Below, piece by piece: positions 13,686-26,171 of a DNA stretch of 64,000 bases; positions within the stretch are counted from its first letter, which is position 1; every line of letters starts with the position of its first letter. Under the pieces are notes generated by a model. It made no database searches and had not been told where the DNA came from. It saw only the letters and a list, made by a program, of their open reading frames with translations. This DNA comes from Cylicocyclus nassatus (taxonomy: Eukaryota > Nematoda > Chromadorea > Rhabditida > Strongylidae): positions 35,353,733 to 35,417,732 of the forward strand of contig CATQJL010000305.1 of NCBI GenBank assembly GCA_958299035.1, in the 5' to 3' direction. A program made the position numbers and the translations under genes.

Positions 13686-15088
13686 AGCGAGTTCGGACAG
13701 CAGCACACGAGATGCAGCATCAACGGCATCGTTTGCCATTGTTTGCCAGCGAATTCGGACAGCAGCACACGAGCTGTAGCATCAACGGCATCGTTTGCCA
13801 TTGTTTGCCAGCGAATTCGGAACGCCATCGTTTGCCATTGTTTGCCAGCGAATTCGGACAGCAGCACACGAGCTGTAGCATCAACGGCATCGTTTGCCAT
13901 TGTTTGCCAGCGAATTCGGACAGCAGCACACGAGCTGTTGCATCAGTGGCAATTGTTTGCCAGCGAGTTCGGACAGCAGCACACGAGCTGTAGCGTCAAC
14001 GGCATCGTTTGCCATTGTTTGCCAGCGAATTCGGACAGCAGCACACGAGCTGTAGCATCAACGGCATCGTTTGCCATTGTTTGCCAGCGAATTCGGAACG
14101 CCATCGTTTGCCATTGTTTGCCAGCGAATTCGGACAGCAGCACACGAGCTGTAGCATCAACGGCATCGTTTGCCATTGTTTGCCAGCGAATTCGGAACGC
14201 CATCGTTTGCCATTGTTTGCCAGCGAATTCGGACAGCAGCACACGAGCTGTAGCATCAACGGCATCGTTTGCCATTGTTTGCCAGCGAATTCGGACAGCA
14301 GCACACGAGCTGTTGCATCAGTGGCAATTGTTTGCCAGCGAGTTCGGACAGCAGCACACGAGCTGTAGCGTCAACGGCATCGTTTGCCATTGTTTGCCAG
14401 CGAATTCGGACAGCAGCACACGAGCTGTAGCATCAACGGCATCGTTTGCCATTGTTTGCCAGCGAATTCGGAACGCCATCGTTTGCCATTGTTTGCCAGC
14501 GAATTCGGACAGCAGCACACGAGCTGTAGCATCAACGGCATCGTTTGCCATTGTTTGCCAGCGAATTCGGAACGCCATCGTTTGCCATTGTTTGCCAGCG
14601 AATTCGGACAGCAGCACACGAGCTGTAGCATCAACGGCATCGTTTGCCATTGTTTGCCAGCGAATTCGGACAGCAGCACACGAGCTGTTGCATCAGTGGC
14701 AATTGTTTGCCAGCGAGTTCGGACAGCAGCACACGAGCTGTAGCGTCAACGGCATCGTTTGCCATTGTTTGCCAGCGAATTCGGACAGCAGCACACGAGC
14801 TGTAGCATCAACGGCATCGTTTGCCATTGTTTGCCAGCGAATTCGGAACGCCATCGTTTGCCATTGTTTGCCAGCGAATTCGGACAGCAGCACACGAGCT
14901 GTAGCATCAACGGCATCGTTTGCCATTGTTTGCCAGCGAGTTCGGACAGCAGCACACGAGATGCAGCATCAACGGCATCGTTTGCCATTGTTTGCCAGCG
15001 AATTCGGACAGCAGCACACGAGCTGTAGCATCAACGGCATCGTTTGCCATTGTTTGCCAGCGAATTCGGAACGCCATCGTTTGCCATT
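13403..15088 (+). repeat. Cluster of eight 37-bp M units in 400-bp and 375-bp HORs
   Basis: M units run from GTTTGCCAGC through GGAACGCCATCG to GCCATT and are 37 bp long. They lie at 13,403-13,439, 13,803-13,839, 14,079-14,115, 14,178-14,214, 14,454-14,490, 14,553-14,589, 14,829-14,865 and 15,052-15,088. The first two are 400 bp apart (5L+S+M). From 14,079 to 14,865 the array repeats every 375 bp (4L+S+2M). Because 37 is 1 modulo 3, an open frame of 523 codons runs through 13,671-15,242; it is made only of the repeat and is not called as a gene. Confidence 0.92.
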
Positions 15089-16097
15089 GTTTGCCAGCGA
15101 GTTCGGACAGCAGCACACGAGCTGTAGCGTCAACGGCATCGTTTGCCATTGTTTGCCAGCGAATTTGGACAGCAGCACACGAGCTGTTGCATCAGTGGCA
15201 ATTGTTTGCCAGCGAATTCGGACAGCAGCACACGAACTATAGCATCAACGGCATCGTTTGCCATTGTTTGCCAGCGAATTTGGACAGCAGCACACGAGCT
15301 GTTGCATCAGTGGCAATTGTTTGCCAGCGAATTCGGACAGCAGCACACGAGCTGTAGCATCAACGGCATCGTTTGCCATCGTTTGTCAGCGAATTCGGAC
15401 AGCAGCACACGAGCTGTTGCATCAGTGGCAATTGTTTGCCAGCGAATTTGGACAGCAGCACACGAACTGTAGCATCAACGGCATCGTTTGCCATTGTTTG
15501 CCAGCGAATTCGGACAGCAGCACACGAGCTGTAGCATCAACGGCATCGTTTGCCATTGTTTGCCAGCGAATTCGGACAGCCACACACGAGCTGTTGCATC
15601 AGTGGCAATTGTTTGCCAGCGAATTCGGACAGCAGCTCACGAGCTGTAGCATCAACGGCATCGTTTGCCATCGTTTGTCAGCGAATTCGGAAAGCCACTC
15701 ACGAGCTGTTGCATCAGCGGCAATTGTTTGCCAGCGAATTCGGACAGCAGCACATGAACTGTAGCATCAACGGCATCGTTTGCCATTGTTTGCCAGCGAA
15801 TTCGGACAGCAGCACACGAGCTGTAGGATCAACGGCATCGATTGCCATTGTTTGCCAGCGAATTCGGACAGCAGCACACGAGCTGTAGCATCAAAGGCAT
15901 CGTTTGCCATCGTTTGCCAGCGAATTCGGACAGCCACTCACGAACTGTAGCATCAACGGCATCGTTTGCCATTGTTTGCCAGCGAATTCGGACAGCAGCA
16001 CACGAATTGTAGCATCAACGGCATCGTTTGCCATTGTTAGCCAGCGAATTCGGACAGCCGCTCACGAACTGTAGCATCAACGGCATCGTTTGCCATT
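14759..16097 (+). repeat. Segment copied at 16,366-17,766
   Basis: The unit order here recurs at an offset of 1,607 bp up to about 15.4 kb and 1,669 bp after, so the downstream copy has one additional L unit (CGTATGCC type, near 17,041). Shared details include the GGAAAGCC unit and a rare CGATTGCC head (15,840 and 17,509). The match stops exactly at the chimeric unit 16,098-16,159. Confidence 0.85.
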
Positions 16098-16159
16098 GTT
16101 TGCCAGCGAATTCGGACAGCAGCACACGAGCTGTTGCATCAACGGCATCGTTTGCCATT
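16098..16159 (+). repeat. Chimeric unit: S-type TTG core with L-type tail
   Basis: This 62-bp unit has the TTGCATC core otherwise tied to S units but continues with AACGGCATCG of L units. It ends directly at an M unit (16,160). It sits where the copied segment 14,759-16,097 breaks off, so it probably marks a recombination junction. Confidence 0.85.
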
Positions 16160-16695
16160 GTTTGCCAGCGAATTCGGAACGCCATCGTTTGCCATTGTTT
16201 GCCAGCGAATTCGGACAGCAGCACACGAGCTGTAGCATCAACGGCATCGTTTGCCATTGTTTGCCAGCGAATTCGGACAGCAGCACACGAGCTGTTGCAT
16301 CAGTGGCAATTGTTTGCCAGCGAGTTCGGACAGCAGCTCACGAGCTGTAGCGTCAACGGCATCGTTTGCCATTGTTTGCCAGCGAATTCGGACAGCAGCA
16401 CACGAGCTGTAGCATCAACGGCATCGTTTGCCATTGTTTGCCAGCGAATTCGGAACGCCATCGTTTGCCATTGTTTGCCAGCGAATTCGGACAGCAGCAC
16501 ACGAGCTGTAGCATCAACGGCATCGTTTGCCATTGTTTGCCAGCGAGTTCGGACAGCAGCACACGAGATGCAGCATCAACGGCATCGTTTGCCATTGTTT
16601 GCCAGCGAATTCGGACAGCAGCACACGAGCTGTAGCATCAACGGCATCGTTTGCCATTGTTTGCCAGCGAATTCGGAACGCCATCGTTTGCCATT
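16160..16695 (+). repeat. Second M-unit cluster (three copies)
   Basis: M units of 37 bp lie at 16,160-16,196, 16,436-16,472 and 16,659-16,695. The last two and their neighbours correspond to those at 14,829 and 15,052 at an offset of 1,607 bp, so this cluster is partly a copy of the first one. Confidence 0.9.
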
Positions 16696-16737
16696 GTTTG
16701 CCAGCGAGTTCGGACAGCAGCACACGAGCTGTAGCGT

Positions 16738-19700
16738 CAACGGCATCGTTTGCCATTGTTTGCCAGCGAATTTGGACAGCAGCACACGAGCTGTTGCATT
16801 AGTGGCAATTGTTTGCCAGCGAATTCGGACAGCAGCACACGAACTATAGCATCAACGGCATCGTTTGCCATTGTTTGCCAGCGAATTTGGACAGCAGCAC
16901 ACGAGCTGTTGCATCAGTGGCAATTGTTTGCCAGCGAATTCGGACAGCAGCACACGAGCTGTAGCATCAACGGCATCGTTTGCCATCGTTTGTCAGCGAA
17001 TTCGGACAGCAGCACACGAGCTGTAGCATCAACGGCATCGTATGCCATTGTTTGCCAGCGAATTCGGACAGCAGCACACGAGCTGTTGCATCAGTGGCAA
17101 TTGTTTGCCAGCGAATTTGGACAGCAGCACACGAACTGTAGCATCAACGGCATCGTTTGCCATTGTTTGCCAGCGAATTCGGACAGCAGCACACGAGCTG
17201 TAGCATCAACGGCATCGTTTGCCATTGTTTGCCAGCGAATTCGGACAGCCACACACGAGCTGTTGCATCAGTGGCAATTGTTTGCCAGCGAATTCGGACA
17301 GCAGCTCACGAGCTGTAGCATCAACGGCATCGTTTGCCATCGTTTGTCAGCGAATTCGGAAAGCCACTCACGAGCTGTTGCATCAGCGGCAATTGTTTGC
17401 CAGCGAATTCGGACAGCAGCACATGAACTGTAGCATCAACGGCATCGTTTGCCATTGTTTGCCAGCGAATTCGGACAGCAGCACACGAGCTGTAGGATCA
17501 ACGGCATCGATTGCCATTGTTTGCCAGCGAATTCGGACAGCAGCACACGAGCTGTAGCATCAAAGGCATCGTTTGCCATCGTTTGCCAGCGAATTCGGAC
17601 AGCCACTCACGAACTGTAGCATCAACGGCATCGTTTGCCATTGTTTGCCAGCGAATTCGGACAGCAGCACACGAATTGTAGCATCAACGGCATCGTTTGC
17701 CATTGTTAGCCAGCGAATTCGGACAGCCGCTCACGAACTGTAGCATCAACGGCATCGTTTGCCATTGTTTGCCAGCGAATTCGGACAGCAGCACACGAGC
17801 TGTTGCATCAGTGGCAATTGTTTGCCAGCGAATTTGGACAGCAGCACACGAACTGTAGCATCAACGGCATCGTTTGCCATTGTTTGCCAGCGAATTCGGA
17901 CAGCAGCACACGAGCTGTAGCATCAACGGCATCGTTTGCCATTGTTTGCCAGCGAATTCGGACAGCCACACACGAGCTGTTGCATCAGTGGCAATTGTTT
18001 GCCAGCGAATTCGGACAGCAGCATAAGAACTGTAGCATCAACGGCATCGTTTGTCATTGTTTGCCAGCGAATTCGGACAGCAGCACACGAATTGTAGCAT
18101 CAACGGCATCGTTTGCCATTGTTTGCCAGCGCATTCGGACAGCCACTCACGAACTGTAGCATCAACGGCATCGTTTGCCATTGTTTGCCAGCGAATTCGG
18201 ACAGCAGCACACGAGCTGTTGCATCAGTGGCAATTGTTTGCCAGCGAATTCGGACAGCAGCACACGAACTGTAGCATCAACGGCATCGTTTGCCATTGTT
18301 TGCCAGCGAGTTCGGACAGCAGCACACGAGCTGTAGCATCAACGGCATCGTTTGCCATTGTTTGCCAGCGAATTCGGACAGCAGCACACGAGCTGTTGCA
18401 TCAGTGGCAATTGTTTACCAGCGAGTTCGGACAGCAGCACACGAGCTGTAGCGTCAACGGCATCGTTTGCCATTGTTTGCCAGCGAATTCGGACAGCAGC
18501 ACACGAGCTGTAGCATCAACGGCATCGTTTGCCATTGTTTGCCAGCGAGTTCGGACAGCAGCACACGAGATGTAGCATCAACGGCATCGTTTGCCATTGT
18601 TTGCCAGCGAATTCGGACAGCAGCACAGGAGCTGTAGCATCAACGGCATCGTTTGCCATTGTTTGCCAGCGAATTCGGAACGCCGCTCACGAACTGTAGC
18701 ATCAACGGCATCGTTTGCCATTGTTTGCCAGCGAATTCGGACAGCAGCACACGAGCTGTTGCATCAGTGGCAATTGTTTGCCAGCGAATTTGGACAGCAG
18801 CACACGAACTGTAGCATCAACGGCATCGTTTGCCATTGTTTGCCAGCGAATTCGGACAGCAGCACACGAGCTGTAGCATCAACGGCATCGTTTGCCATTG
18901 TTTGCCAGCGAATTCGGACAGCCACACACGAGCTGTTGCATCAGTGGCAATTGTTTGCCAGCGAATTCGGACAGCAGCATAAGAACTGTAGCATCAACGG
19001 CATCGTTTGTCATTGTTTGCCAGCGAATTCGGACAGCAGCACACGAATTGTAGCATCAACGGCATCGTTTGCCATAGTTTGCCAGCGCATTCGGACAGCC
19101 ACTCACGAACTGTAGCATCAACGGCATCGTTTGCCATTGTTTGCCAGCGAATTCGGACAGCAGCACACGAGCTGTTGCATCAGCGGCAATTGTTTGCCAG
19201 CGAATTCGGACAGCAGCACACGAACTGTAGCATCAACGGCATCGTTTGCCATTGTTTGCCAGCGAGTTCGGACAGCAGCACACGAGCTGTAGCATCAACG
19301 GCATCGTTTGCCATTGTTTGCCAGCGAATTCGGACAGCAGCACACGAGCTGTAGCATCAACGGCATCGTTTGCCATTGTTTGCCAGCGAATTCGGACAGC
19401 AGCACACGAGCTGTTGCATCAGTGGCAATTGTTTGCCAGCGAGTTCGGACAGCAGCACACGAGCTGTAGCGTCAACGGCATCGTTTGCCATTGTTTGCCA
19501 GCGAATTCGGACAGCAGCACACGAGCTGTAGCATCAACGGCATCGTTTGCCATTGTTTGCCAGCGAGTTCGGACAGCAGCACACGAGATGCAGCATCAAC
19601 GGCATCGTTTGCCATTGTTTGCCAGCGAATTCGGACAGCAGCACACGAGCTGTAGCATCAACGGCATCGTTTGCCATTGTTTGCCAGCGAATTCGGAACG

Positions 19701-19961
19701 CCATCGTTTGCCATTGTTTGCCAGCGAATTCGGACAGCAGCACACGAGCTGTAGCATCAACGGCATCGTTTGCCATTGTTTGCCAGCGAATTCGGACAGC
19801 AGCACACGAGCTGTTGCATCAGTGGCAATTGTTTGCCAGCGAGTTCGGACAGCAGCACACGAGCTGTAGCGTCAACGGCATCGTTTGCCATTGTTTGCCA
19901 GCGAATTCGGACAGCAGCACACGAGCTGTAGCATCAACGGCATCGTTTGCCATTGTTTGCC
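16738..19961 (+). repeat. Block B, second 3.3-kb segment
   Basis: This is the downstream partner of 10,400-13,685. It carries the same ordered markers, including the GGAAAGCC unit near 17,359, CATAAGAACTG near 18,022 and again near 18,978, and the full-length GGAACGCC unit at 18,661. One L unit is missing near 18,360. Private changes include C to T in the S core at 16,800, TTACCAG at about 18,417 and ACAGGAG at about 18,628. Confidence 0.85.
18661..18722 (+). repeat. Full-length GGAACGCC unit
   Basis: A 62-bp parent-type unit, equivalent to 12,385-12,446 at an offset of 6,276 bp. It is followed by an S unit. Confidence 0.88.
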
Positions 19962-22900
19962 AGCGAATTCGGACAGCAGCACACGAGCTGTAGCATCAAC
20001 GGCATCGTTTGCCATTGTTTGCCAGCGAATTCGGACAGCAGCACACGAGCTGTTGCATCAGTGGCAATTGTTTGCCAGCGAGTTCGGACAGCAGCACACG
20101 AGCTGTAGCGTCAACGGCATCGTTTGCCATTGTTTGCCAGCGAATTCGGACAGCAGCACACGAGCTGTAGCATCAACGGCATCGTTTGCCATTGTTTGCC
20201 AGCGAGTTCGGACAGCAGCACACGAGCTGTAGCATCAACGGCATCGTTTGCCATTGTTTGCCAGCGAATTCGGACAGCAGCACACGAGCTGTTGCATCAG
20301 TGGCAATTGTTTGCCAGCGAGTTCGGACAGCAGCACACGAGCTGTAGCGTCAACGGCATCGTTTGCCATTGTTTGCCAGCGAATTCGGACAGCAGCACAC
20401 GAGCTGTAGCATCAACGGCATCGTTTGCCATTGTTTGCCAGCGAGTTCGGACAGCAGCACACGAGATGCAGCATCAACGGCATCGTTTGCCATTGTTTGC
20501 CAGCGAATTCGGACAGCAGCACACGAGCTGTAGCATCAACGGCATCGTTTGCCATTGTTTGCCAGCGAATTCGGAACGCCATCGTTTGCCATTGTTTGCC
20601 AGCGAATTCGGACAGCAGCACACGAGCTGTAGCATCAACGGCATCGTTTGCCATTGTTTGCCAGCGAATTCGGACAGCAGCACACGAGCTGTTGCATCAG
20701 TGGCAATTGTTTGCCAGCGAGTTCGGACAGCAGCACACGAGCTGTAGCGTCAACGGCATCGTTTGCCATTGTTTGCCAGCGAATTCGGACAGCAGCACAC
20801 GAGCTGTAGCATCAACGGCATCGTTTGCCATTGTTTGCCAGCGAATTCGGACAGCAGCACACGAGCTGTAGCATCAACGGCATCGTTTGCCATTGTTTGC
20901 CAGCGAATTCGGACAGCAGCACACGAGCTGTTGCATCAGTGGCAATTGTTTGCCAGCGAGTTCGGACAGCAGCACACGAGCTGTAGCGTCAACGGCATCG
21001 TTTGCCATTGTTTGCCAGCGAATTCGGACAGCAGCACACGAGCTGTAGCATCAACGGCATCGTTTGCCATTGTTTGCCAGCGAGTTCGGACAGCAGCACA
21101 CGAGATGTAGCATCAACGGCATCGTTTGCCATTGTTTGCCAGCGAATTCGGACAGCAGCACACGAGCTGTAGCATCAACGGCATCGTTTGCCATTGTTTG
21201 CCAGCGAATTCGGAACGCCATCGTTTGCCATTGTTTGCCAGCGAATTCGGACAGCAGCACACGAGCTGTTGCATCAGTGGCAATTGTTTGCCAGCGAGTT
21301 CGGACAGCAGCACACGAGCTGTAGCGTCAACGGCATCGTTTGCCATTGTTTGCCAGCGAATTCGGACAGCAGCACACGAGCTGTAGCATCAACGGCATCG
21401 TTTGCCATTGTTTGCCAGCGAGTTCGGACAGCAGCACACGAGATGCAGCATCAACGGCATCGTTTGCCATTGTTTGCCAGCGAATTCGGACAGCAGCACA
21501 CGAGCTGTAGCATCAACGGCATCGTTTGCCATTGTTTGCCAGCGAATTCGGAACGCCATCGTTTGCCATTGTTTGCCAGCGAATTCGGACAGCAGCACAC
21601 GAGCTGTAGCATCAACGGCATCGTTTGCCATTGTTTGCCAGCGAATTCGGACAGCAGCACACGAGCTGTTGCATCAGTGGCAATTGTTTGCCAGCGAGTT
21701 CGGACAGCAGCACACGAGCTGTAGCGTCAACGGCATCGTTTGCCATTGTTTGCCAGCGAATTCGGACAGCAGCACACGAGCTGTAGCATCAACGGCATCG
21801 TTTGCCATTGTTTGCCAGCGAATTCGGACAGCAGCACACGAGCTGTAGCATCAAAGGCATCGTTTGCCTTTGTTTGCCAGCGAATTCGGACAGCAGCACA
21901 CGAGCTGTTGCATCAGTGGCAATTGTTTGCCAGCGAGTTCGGACAGCAGCACACGAGCTGTAGCGTCAACGGCATCGTTTGCCATTGTTTGCCAGCGAAT
22001 TCGGACAGCAGCACACGAGCTGTAGCATCAACGGCATCGTTTGCCATTGTTTGCCAGCGAGTTCGGACAGCAGCACACGAGATGTAGCATCAACGGCATC
22101 GTTTGCCATTGTTTGCCAGCGAATTCGGACAGCAGCACACGAGCTGTAGCATCAACGGCATCGTTTGCCATTGTTTGCCAGCGAATTCGGAACGCCATCG
22201 TTTGCCATTGTTTGCCAGCGAATTCGGACAGCAGCACACGAGCTGTTGCATCAGTGGCAATTGTTTGCCAGCGAGTTCGGACAGCAGCACACGAGCTGTA
22301 GCGTCAACGGCATCGTTTGCCATTGTTTGCCAGCGAATTCGGACAGCAGCACACGAGCTGTAGCATCAACGGCATCGTTTGCCATTGTTTGCCAGCGAGT
22401 TCGGACAGCAGCACACGAGATGTAGCATCAACGGCATCGTTTGCCATTGTTTGCCAGCGAATTCGGACAGCAGCACACGAGCTGTAGCATCAACGGCATC
22501 GTTTGCCATTGTTTGCCAGCGAATTCGGACAGCCACACACGAGCTGTAGCATCAACGGCATCGTTTGCCATTGTTTGCCAGCGAATTTGGACAGCAGCAC
22601 ACGAACTGTAGCATCAACGGCATCGTTTGCCATTGTTTGCCAGCGAATTCGGACAGCAGCACACGAGCTGTAGCATCAACGGCATCGTTTGCCATTGTTT
22701 GCCAGCGAATTCGGACAGCCACACACGAGCTGTTGCATCAGTGGCAATTGTTTGCCAGCGAATTCGGACAGCAGCATAAGAACTGTAGCATCAACGGCAT
22801 CGTTTGTCATTGTTTGCCAGCGAATTCGGACAGCAGCACACGAATTGTAGCATCAACGGCATCGTTTGCCATTGTTTGCCAGCGCATTCGGACAGCCACT

Positions 22901-25507
22901 CACGAACTGTAGCATCAACGGCATCGTTTGCCATTGTTTGCCAGCGAATTCGGACAGCAGCACACGAGCTGTTGCATCAGTGGCAATTGTTTGCCAGCGA
23001 ATTCGGACAGCAGCACACGAACTGTAGCATCAACGGCATCGTTTGCCATTGTTTGCCAGCGAGTTCGGACAGCAGCACACGAGCTGTAGCATCAACGGCA
23101 TCGTTTGCCATTGTTTGCCAGCGAATTCGGACAGCAGCACACGAGCTGTAGCATCAACGGCATCGTTTGCCATTGTTTGCCAGCGAATTCGGACAGCAGC
23201 ACACGAGCTGTTGCATCAGTGGCAATTGTTTGCCAGCGAGTTCGGACAGCAGCACACGAGCTGTAGCGTCAACGGCATCGTTTGCCATTGTTTGCCAGCG
23301 AATTCGGACAGCAGCACACGAGCTGTAGCATCAACGGCATCGTTTGCCATTGTTTGCCAGCGAGTTCGGACAGCAGCACACGAGATGTAGCATCAACGGC
23401 ATCGTTTGCCATTGTTTGCCAGCGAATTCGGACAGCAGCACACGAGCTGTAGCATCAACGGCATCGTTTGCCATTGTTTGCCAGCGAATTCGGAACGCCA
23501 TCGTTTGCCATTGTTTGCCAGCGAATTCGGACAGCAGCACACGAGCTGTAGCATCAACGGCATCGTTTGCCATTGTTTGCCAGCGAATTCGGACAGCAGC
23601 ACACGAGCTGTTGCATCAGTGGCAATTGTTTGCCAGCGAGTTCGGACAGCAGCACACGAGCTGTAGCGTCAACGGCATCGTTTGCCATTGTTTGCCAGCG
23701 AATTCGGACAGCAGCACACGAGCTGTAGCATCAACGGCATCGTTTGCCATTGTTTGCCAGCGAGTTCGGACAGCAGCACACGAGATGTAGCATCAACGGC
23801 ATCGTTTGCCATTGTTTGCCAGCGAATTCGGACAGCAGCACACGAGCTGTTGCATCAGTGGCAATTGTTTGCCAGCGAGTTCGGACAGCAGCACACGAGC
23901 TGTAGCGTCAACGGCATCGTTTGCCATTGTTTGCCAGCGAATTCGGACAGCAGCACACGAGCTGTAGCATCAACGGCATCGTTTGCCATTGTTTGCCAGC
24001 GAGTTCGGACAGCAGCACACGAGATGTAGCATCAACGGCATCGTTTGCCATTGTTTGCCAGCGAATTCGGACAGCAGCACACGAGCTGTAGCATCAACGG
24101 CATCGTTTGCCATTGTTTGCCAGCGAATTCGGAACGCCATCGTTTGCCATTGTTTGCCAGCGAATTCGGACAGCAGCACACGAGCTGTAGCATCAACGGC
24201 ATCGTTTGCCATTGTTTGCCAGCGAATTCGGACAGCAGCACACGAGCTGTTGCATCAGTGGCAATTGTTTGCCAGCGAGTTCGGACAGCAGCACACGAGC
24301 TGTAGCGTCAACGGCATCGTTTGCCATTGTTTGCCAGCGAATTCGGACAGCAGCACACGAGCTGTAGCATCAACGGCATCGTTTGCCATTGTTTGCCAGC
24401 GAGTTCGGACAGCAGCACACGAGATGTAGCATCAACGGCATCGTTTGCCATTGTTTGCCAGCGAATTCGGACAGCAGCACACGAGCTGTAGCATCAACGG
24501 CATCGTTTGCCATTGTTTGCCAGCGAATTCGGACAGCAGCACACGAGCTGTTGCATCAGTGGCAATTGTTTGCCAGCGAATTTGGACAGCAGCACACGAA
24601 CTGTAGCATCAACGGCATCGTTTGCCATTGTTTGCCAGCGAATTCGGACAGCAGCACACGAGCTGTAGCATCAACGGCATCGTTTGCCATTGTTTGCCAG
24701 CGAATTCGGACAGCCACACACGAGCTGTTGCATCAGTGGCAATTGTTTGCCAGCGAATTCGGACAGCAGCATAAGAACTGTAGCATCAACGGCATCGTTT
24801 GTCATTGTTTGCCAGCGAATTCGGACAGCAGCACACGAATTGTAGCATCAACGGCATCGTTTGCCATTGTTTGCCAGCGCATTCGGACAGCCACTCACGA
24901 ACTGTAGCATCAACGGCATCGTTTGCCATTGTTTGCCAGCGAATTCGGACAGCAGCACACGAGCTGTTGCATCAGTGGCAATTGTTTGCCAGCGAATTCG
25001 GACAGCAGCACACGAACTGTAGCATCAACGGCATCGTTTGCCATTGTTTGCCAGCGAGTTCGGACAGCAGCACACGAGCTGTAGCATCAACGGCATCGTT
25101 TGCCATTGTTTGCCAGCGAATTCGGACAGCAGCACACGAGCTGTAGCATCAACGGCATCGTTTGCCATTGTTTGCCAGCGAATTCGGACAGCAGCACACG
25201 AGCTGTTGCATCAGTGGCAATTGTTTGCCAGCGAGTTCGGACAGCAGCACACGAGCTGTAGCGTCAACGGCATCGTTTGCCATTGTTTGCCAGCGAATTC
25301 GGACAGCAGCACACGAGCTGTAGCATCAACGGCATCGTTTGCCATTGTTTGCCAGCGAGTTCGGACAGCAGCACACGAGATGTAGCATCAACGGCATCGT
25401 TTGCCATTGTTTGCCAGCGAATTCGGACAGCAGCACACGAGCTGTAGCATCAACGGCATCGTTTGCCATTGTTTGCCAGCGAATTCGGAACGCCATCGTT
25501 TGCCATT
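19679..25507 (+). repeat. Dispersed M units (eight copies)
   Basis: Single 37-bp M units occur at 19,679-19,715, 20,557-20,593, 21,196-21,232, 21,534-21,570, 22,173-22,209, 23,476-23,512, 24,115-24,151 and 25,471-25,507. The spacings 878, 639, 977 and 1,995 bp match the local HOR periods, so M units are carried as passengers of larger amplifications. None was found outside 13.4-25.5 kb. Confidence 0.9.
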
Positions 25508-26030
25508 GTTTGCCAGCGAATTCGGACAGCAGCACACGAGCTGTAGCATCAACGGCATCGTTTGCCATTGTTTGCCAGCGAATTCGGACAGCAGCACACG
25601 AGCTGTTGCATCAGTGGCAATTGTTTGCCAGCGAGTTCGGACAGCAGCACACGAGCTGTAGCGTCAACGGCATCGTTTGCCATTGTTTGCCAGCGAATTC
25701 GGACAGCAGCACACGAGCTGTAGCATCAACGGCATCGTTTGCCATTGTTTGCCAGCGAGTTCGGACAGCAGCACACGAGATGTAGCATCAACGGCATCGT
25801 TTGCCATTGTTTGCCAGCGAATTCGGACAGCAGCACACGAGCTGTTGCATCAGTGGCAATTGTTTGCCAGCGAGTTCGGACAGCAGCACACGAGCTGTAG
25901 CGTCAACGGCATCGTTTGCCATTGTTTGCCAGCGAATTCGGACAGCAGCACACGAGCTGTAGCATCAACGGCATCGTTTGCCATTGTTTGCCAGCGAGTT
26001 CGGACAGCAGCACACGAGATGTAGCATCAA
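19961..26030 (+). repeat. Block C1: HORs of 878, 977, 639 and 1,995 bp
   Basis: Strings of units recur at 878 bp (19,246 to 20,124), 977 bp (20,412 to 21,389 and 21,064 to 22,041), 639 bp (23,331 to 23,970; 8L+2S+M) and 1,995 bp (22,565-24,040 to 24,560-26,035). The difference between 977 and 878 is 99 bp, one L plus one M. GAGTTCGG units, which lose the EcoRI site, and GAGATG units are abundant. No unique sequence is present. Confidence 0.82.
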
Positions 26031-26109
26031 CGGCATCGTTTGCCATTGTTTGCCAGCGAATTCGGACAGCAGCACACGAGCTGTAGCATCAACGGCATCG
26101 TTTGCCATT

Positions 26110-26171
26110 GTTTGCCAGCGAATTCGGAACGCCGCTCACGAACTGTAGCATCAACGGCATCGTTTGCCATT
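26110..26171 (+). repeat. Full-length GGAACGCC unit
   Basis: Parent-type 62-bp unit. Its upstream neighbours match those of the M unit at 24,115 at an offset of 1,995 bp, so the two loci show the 62-bp and 37-bp states after the same flank. The downstream neighbours differ: S here, L then S after the M unit. Confidence 0.87.

Noticed and set aside
13671..15242. 523-codon open frame as a repeat-protein gene
   Set aside because: It consists only of the satellite read in rotating frames. Its length follows from M units shifting the frame past the TAG of L units. There is no distinct start context, signal peptide or non-repeat domain.
12970..25600. Short minus-strand open frames (about 69-110 codons) in the M-unit zone
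   Set aside because: They are reverse complements of the repeat and appear only where M units or a deletion shift the frame. Nothing distinguishes them from chance.
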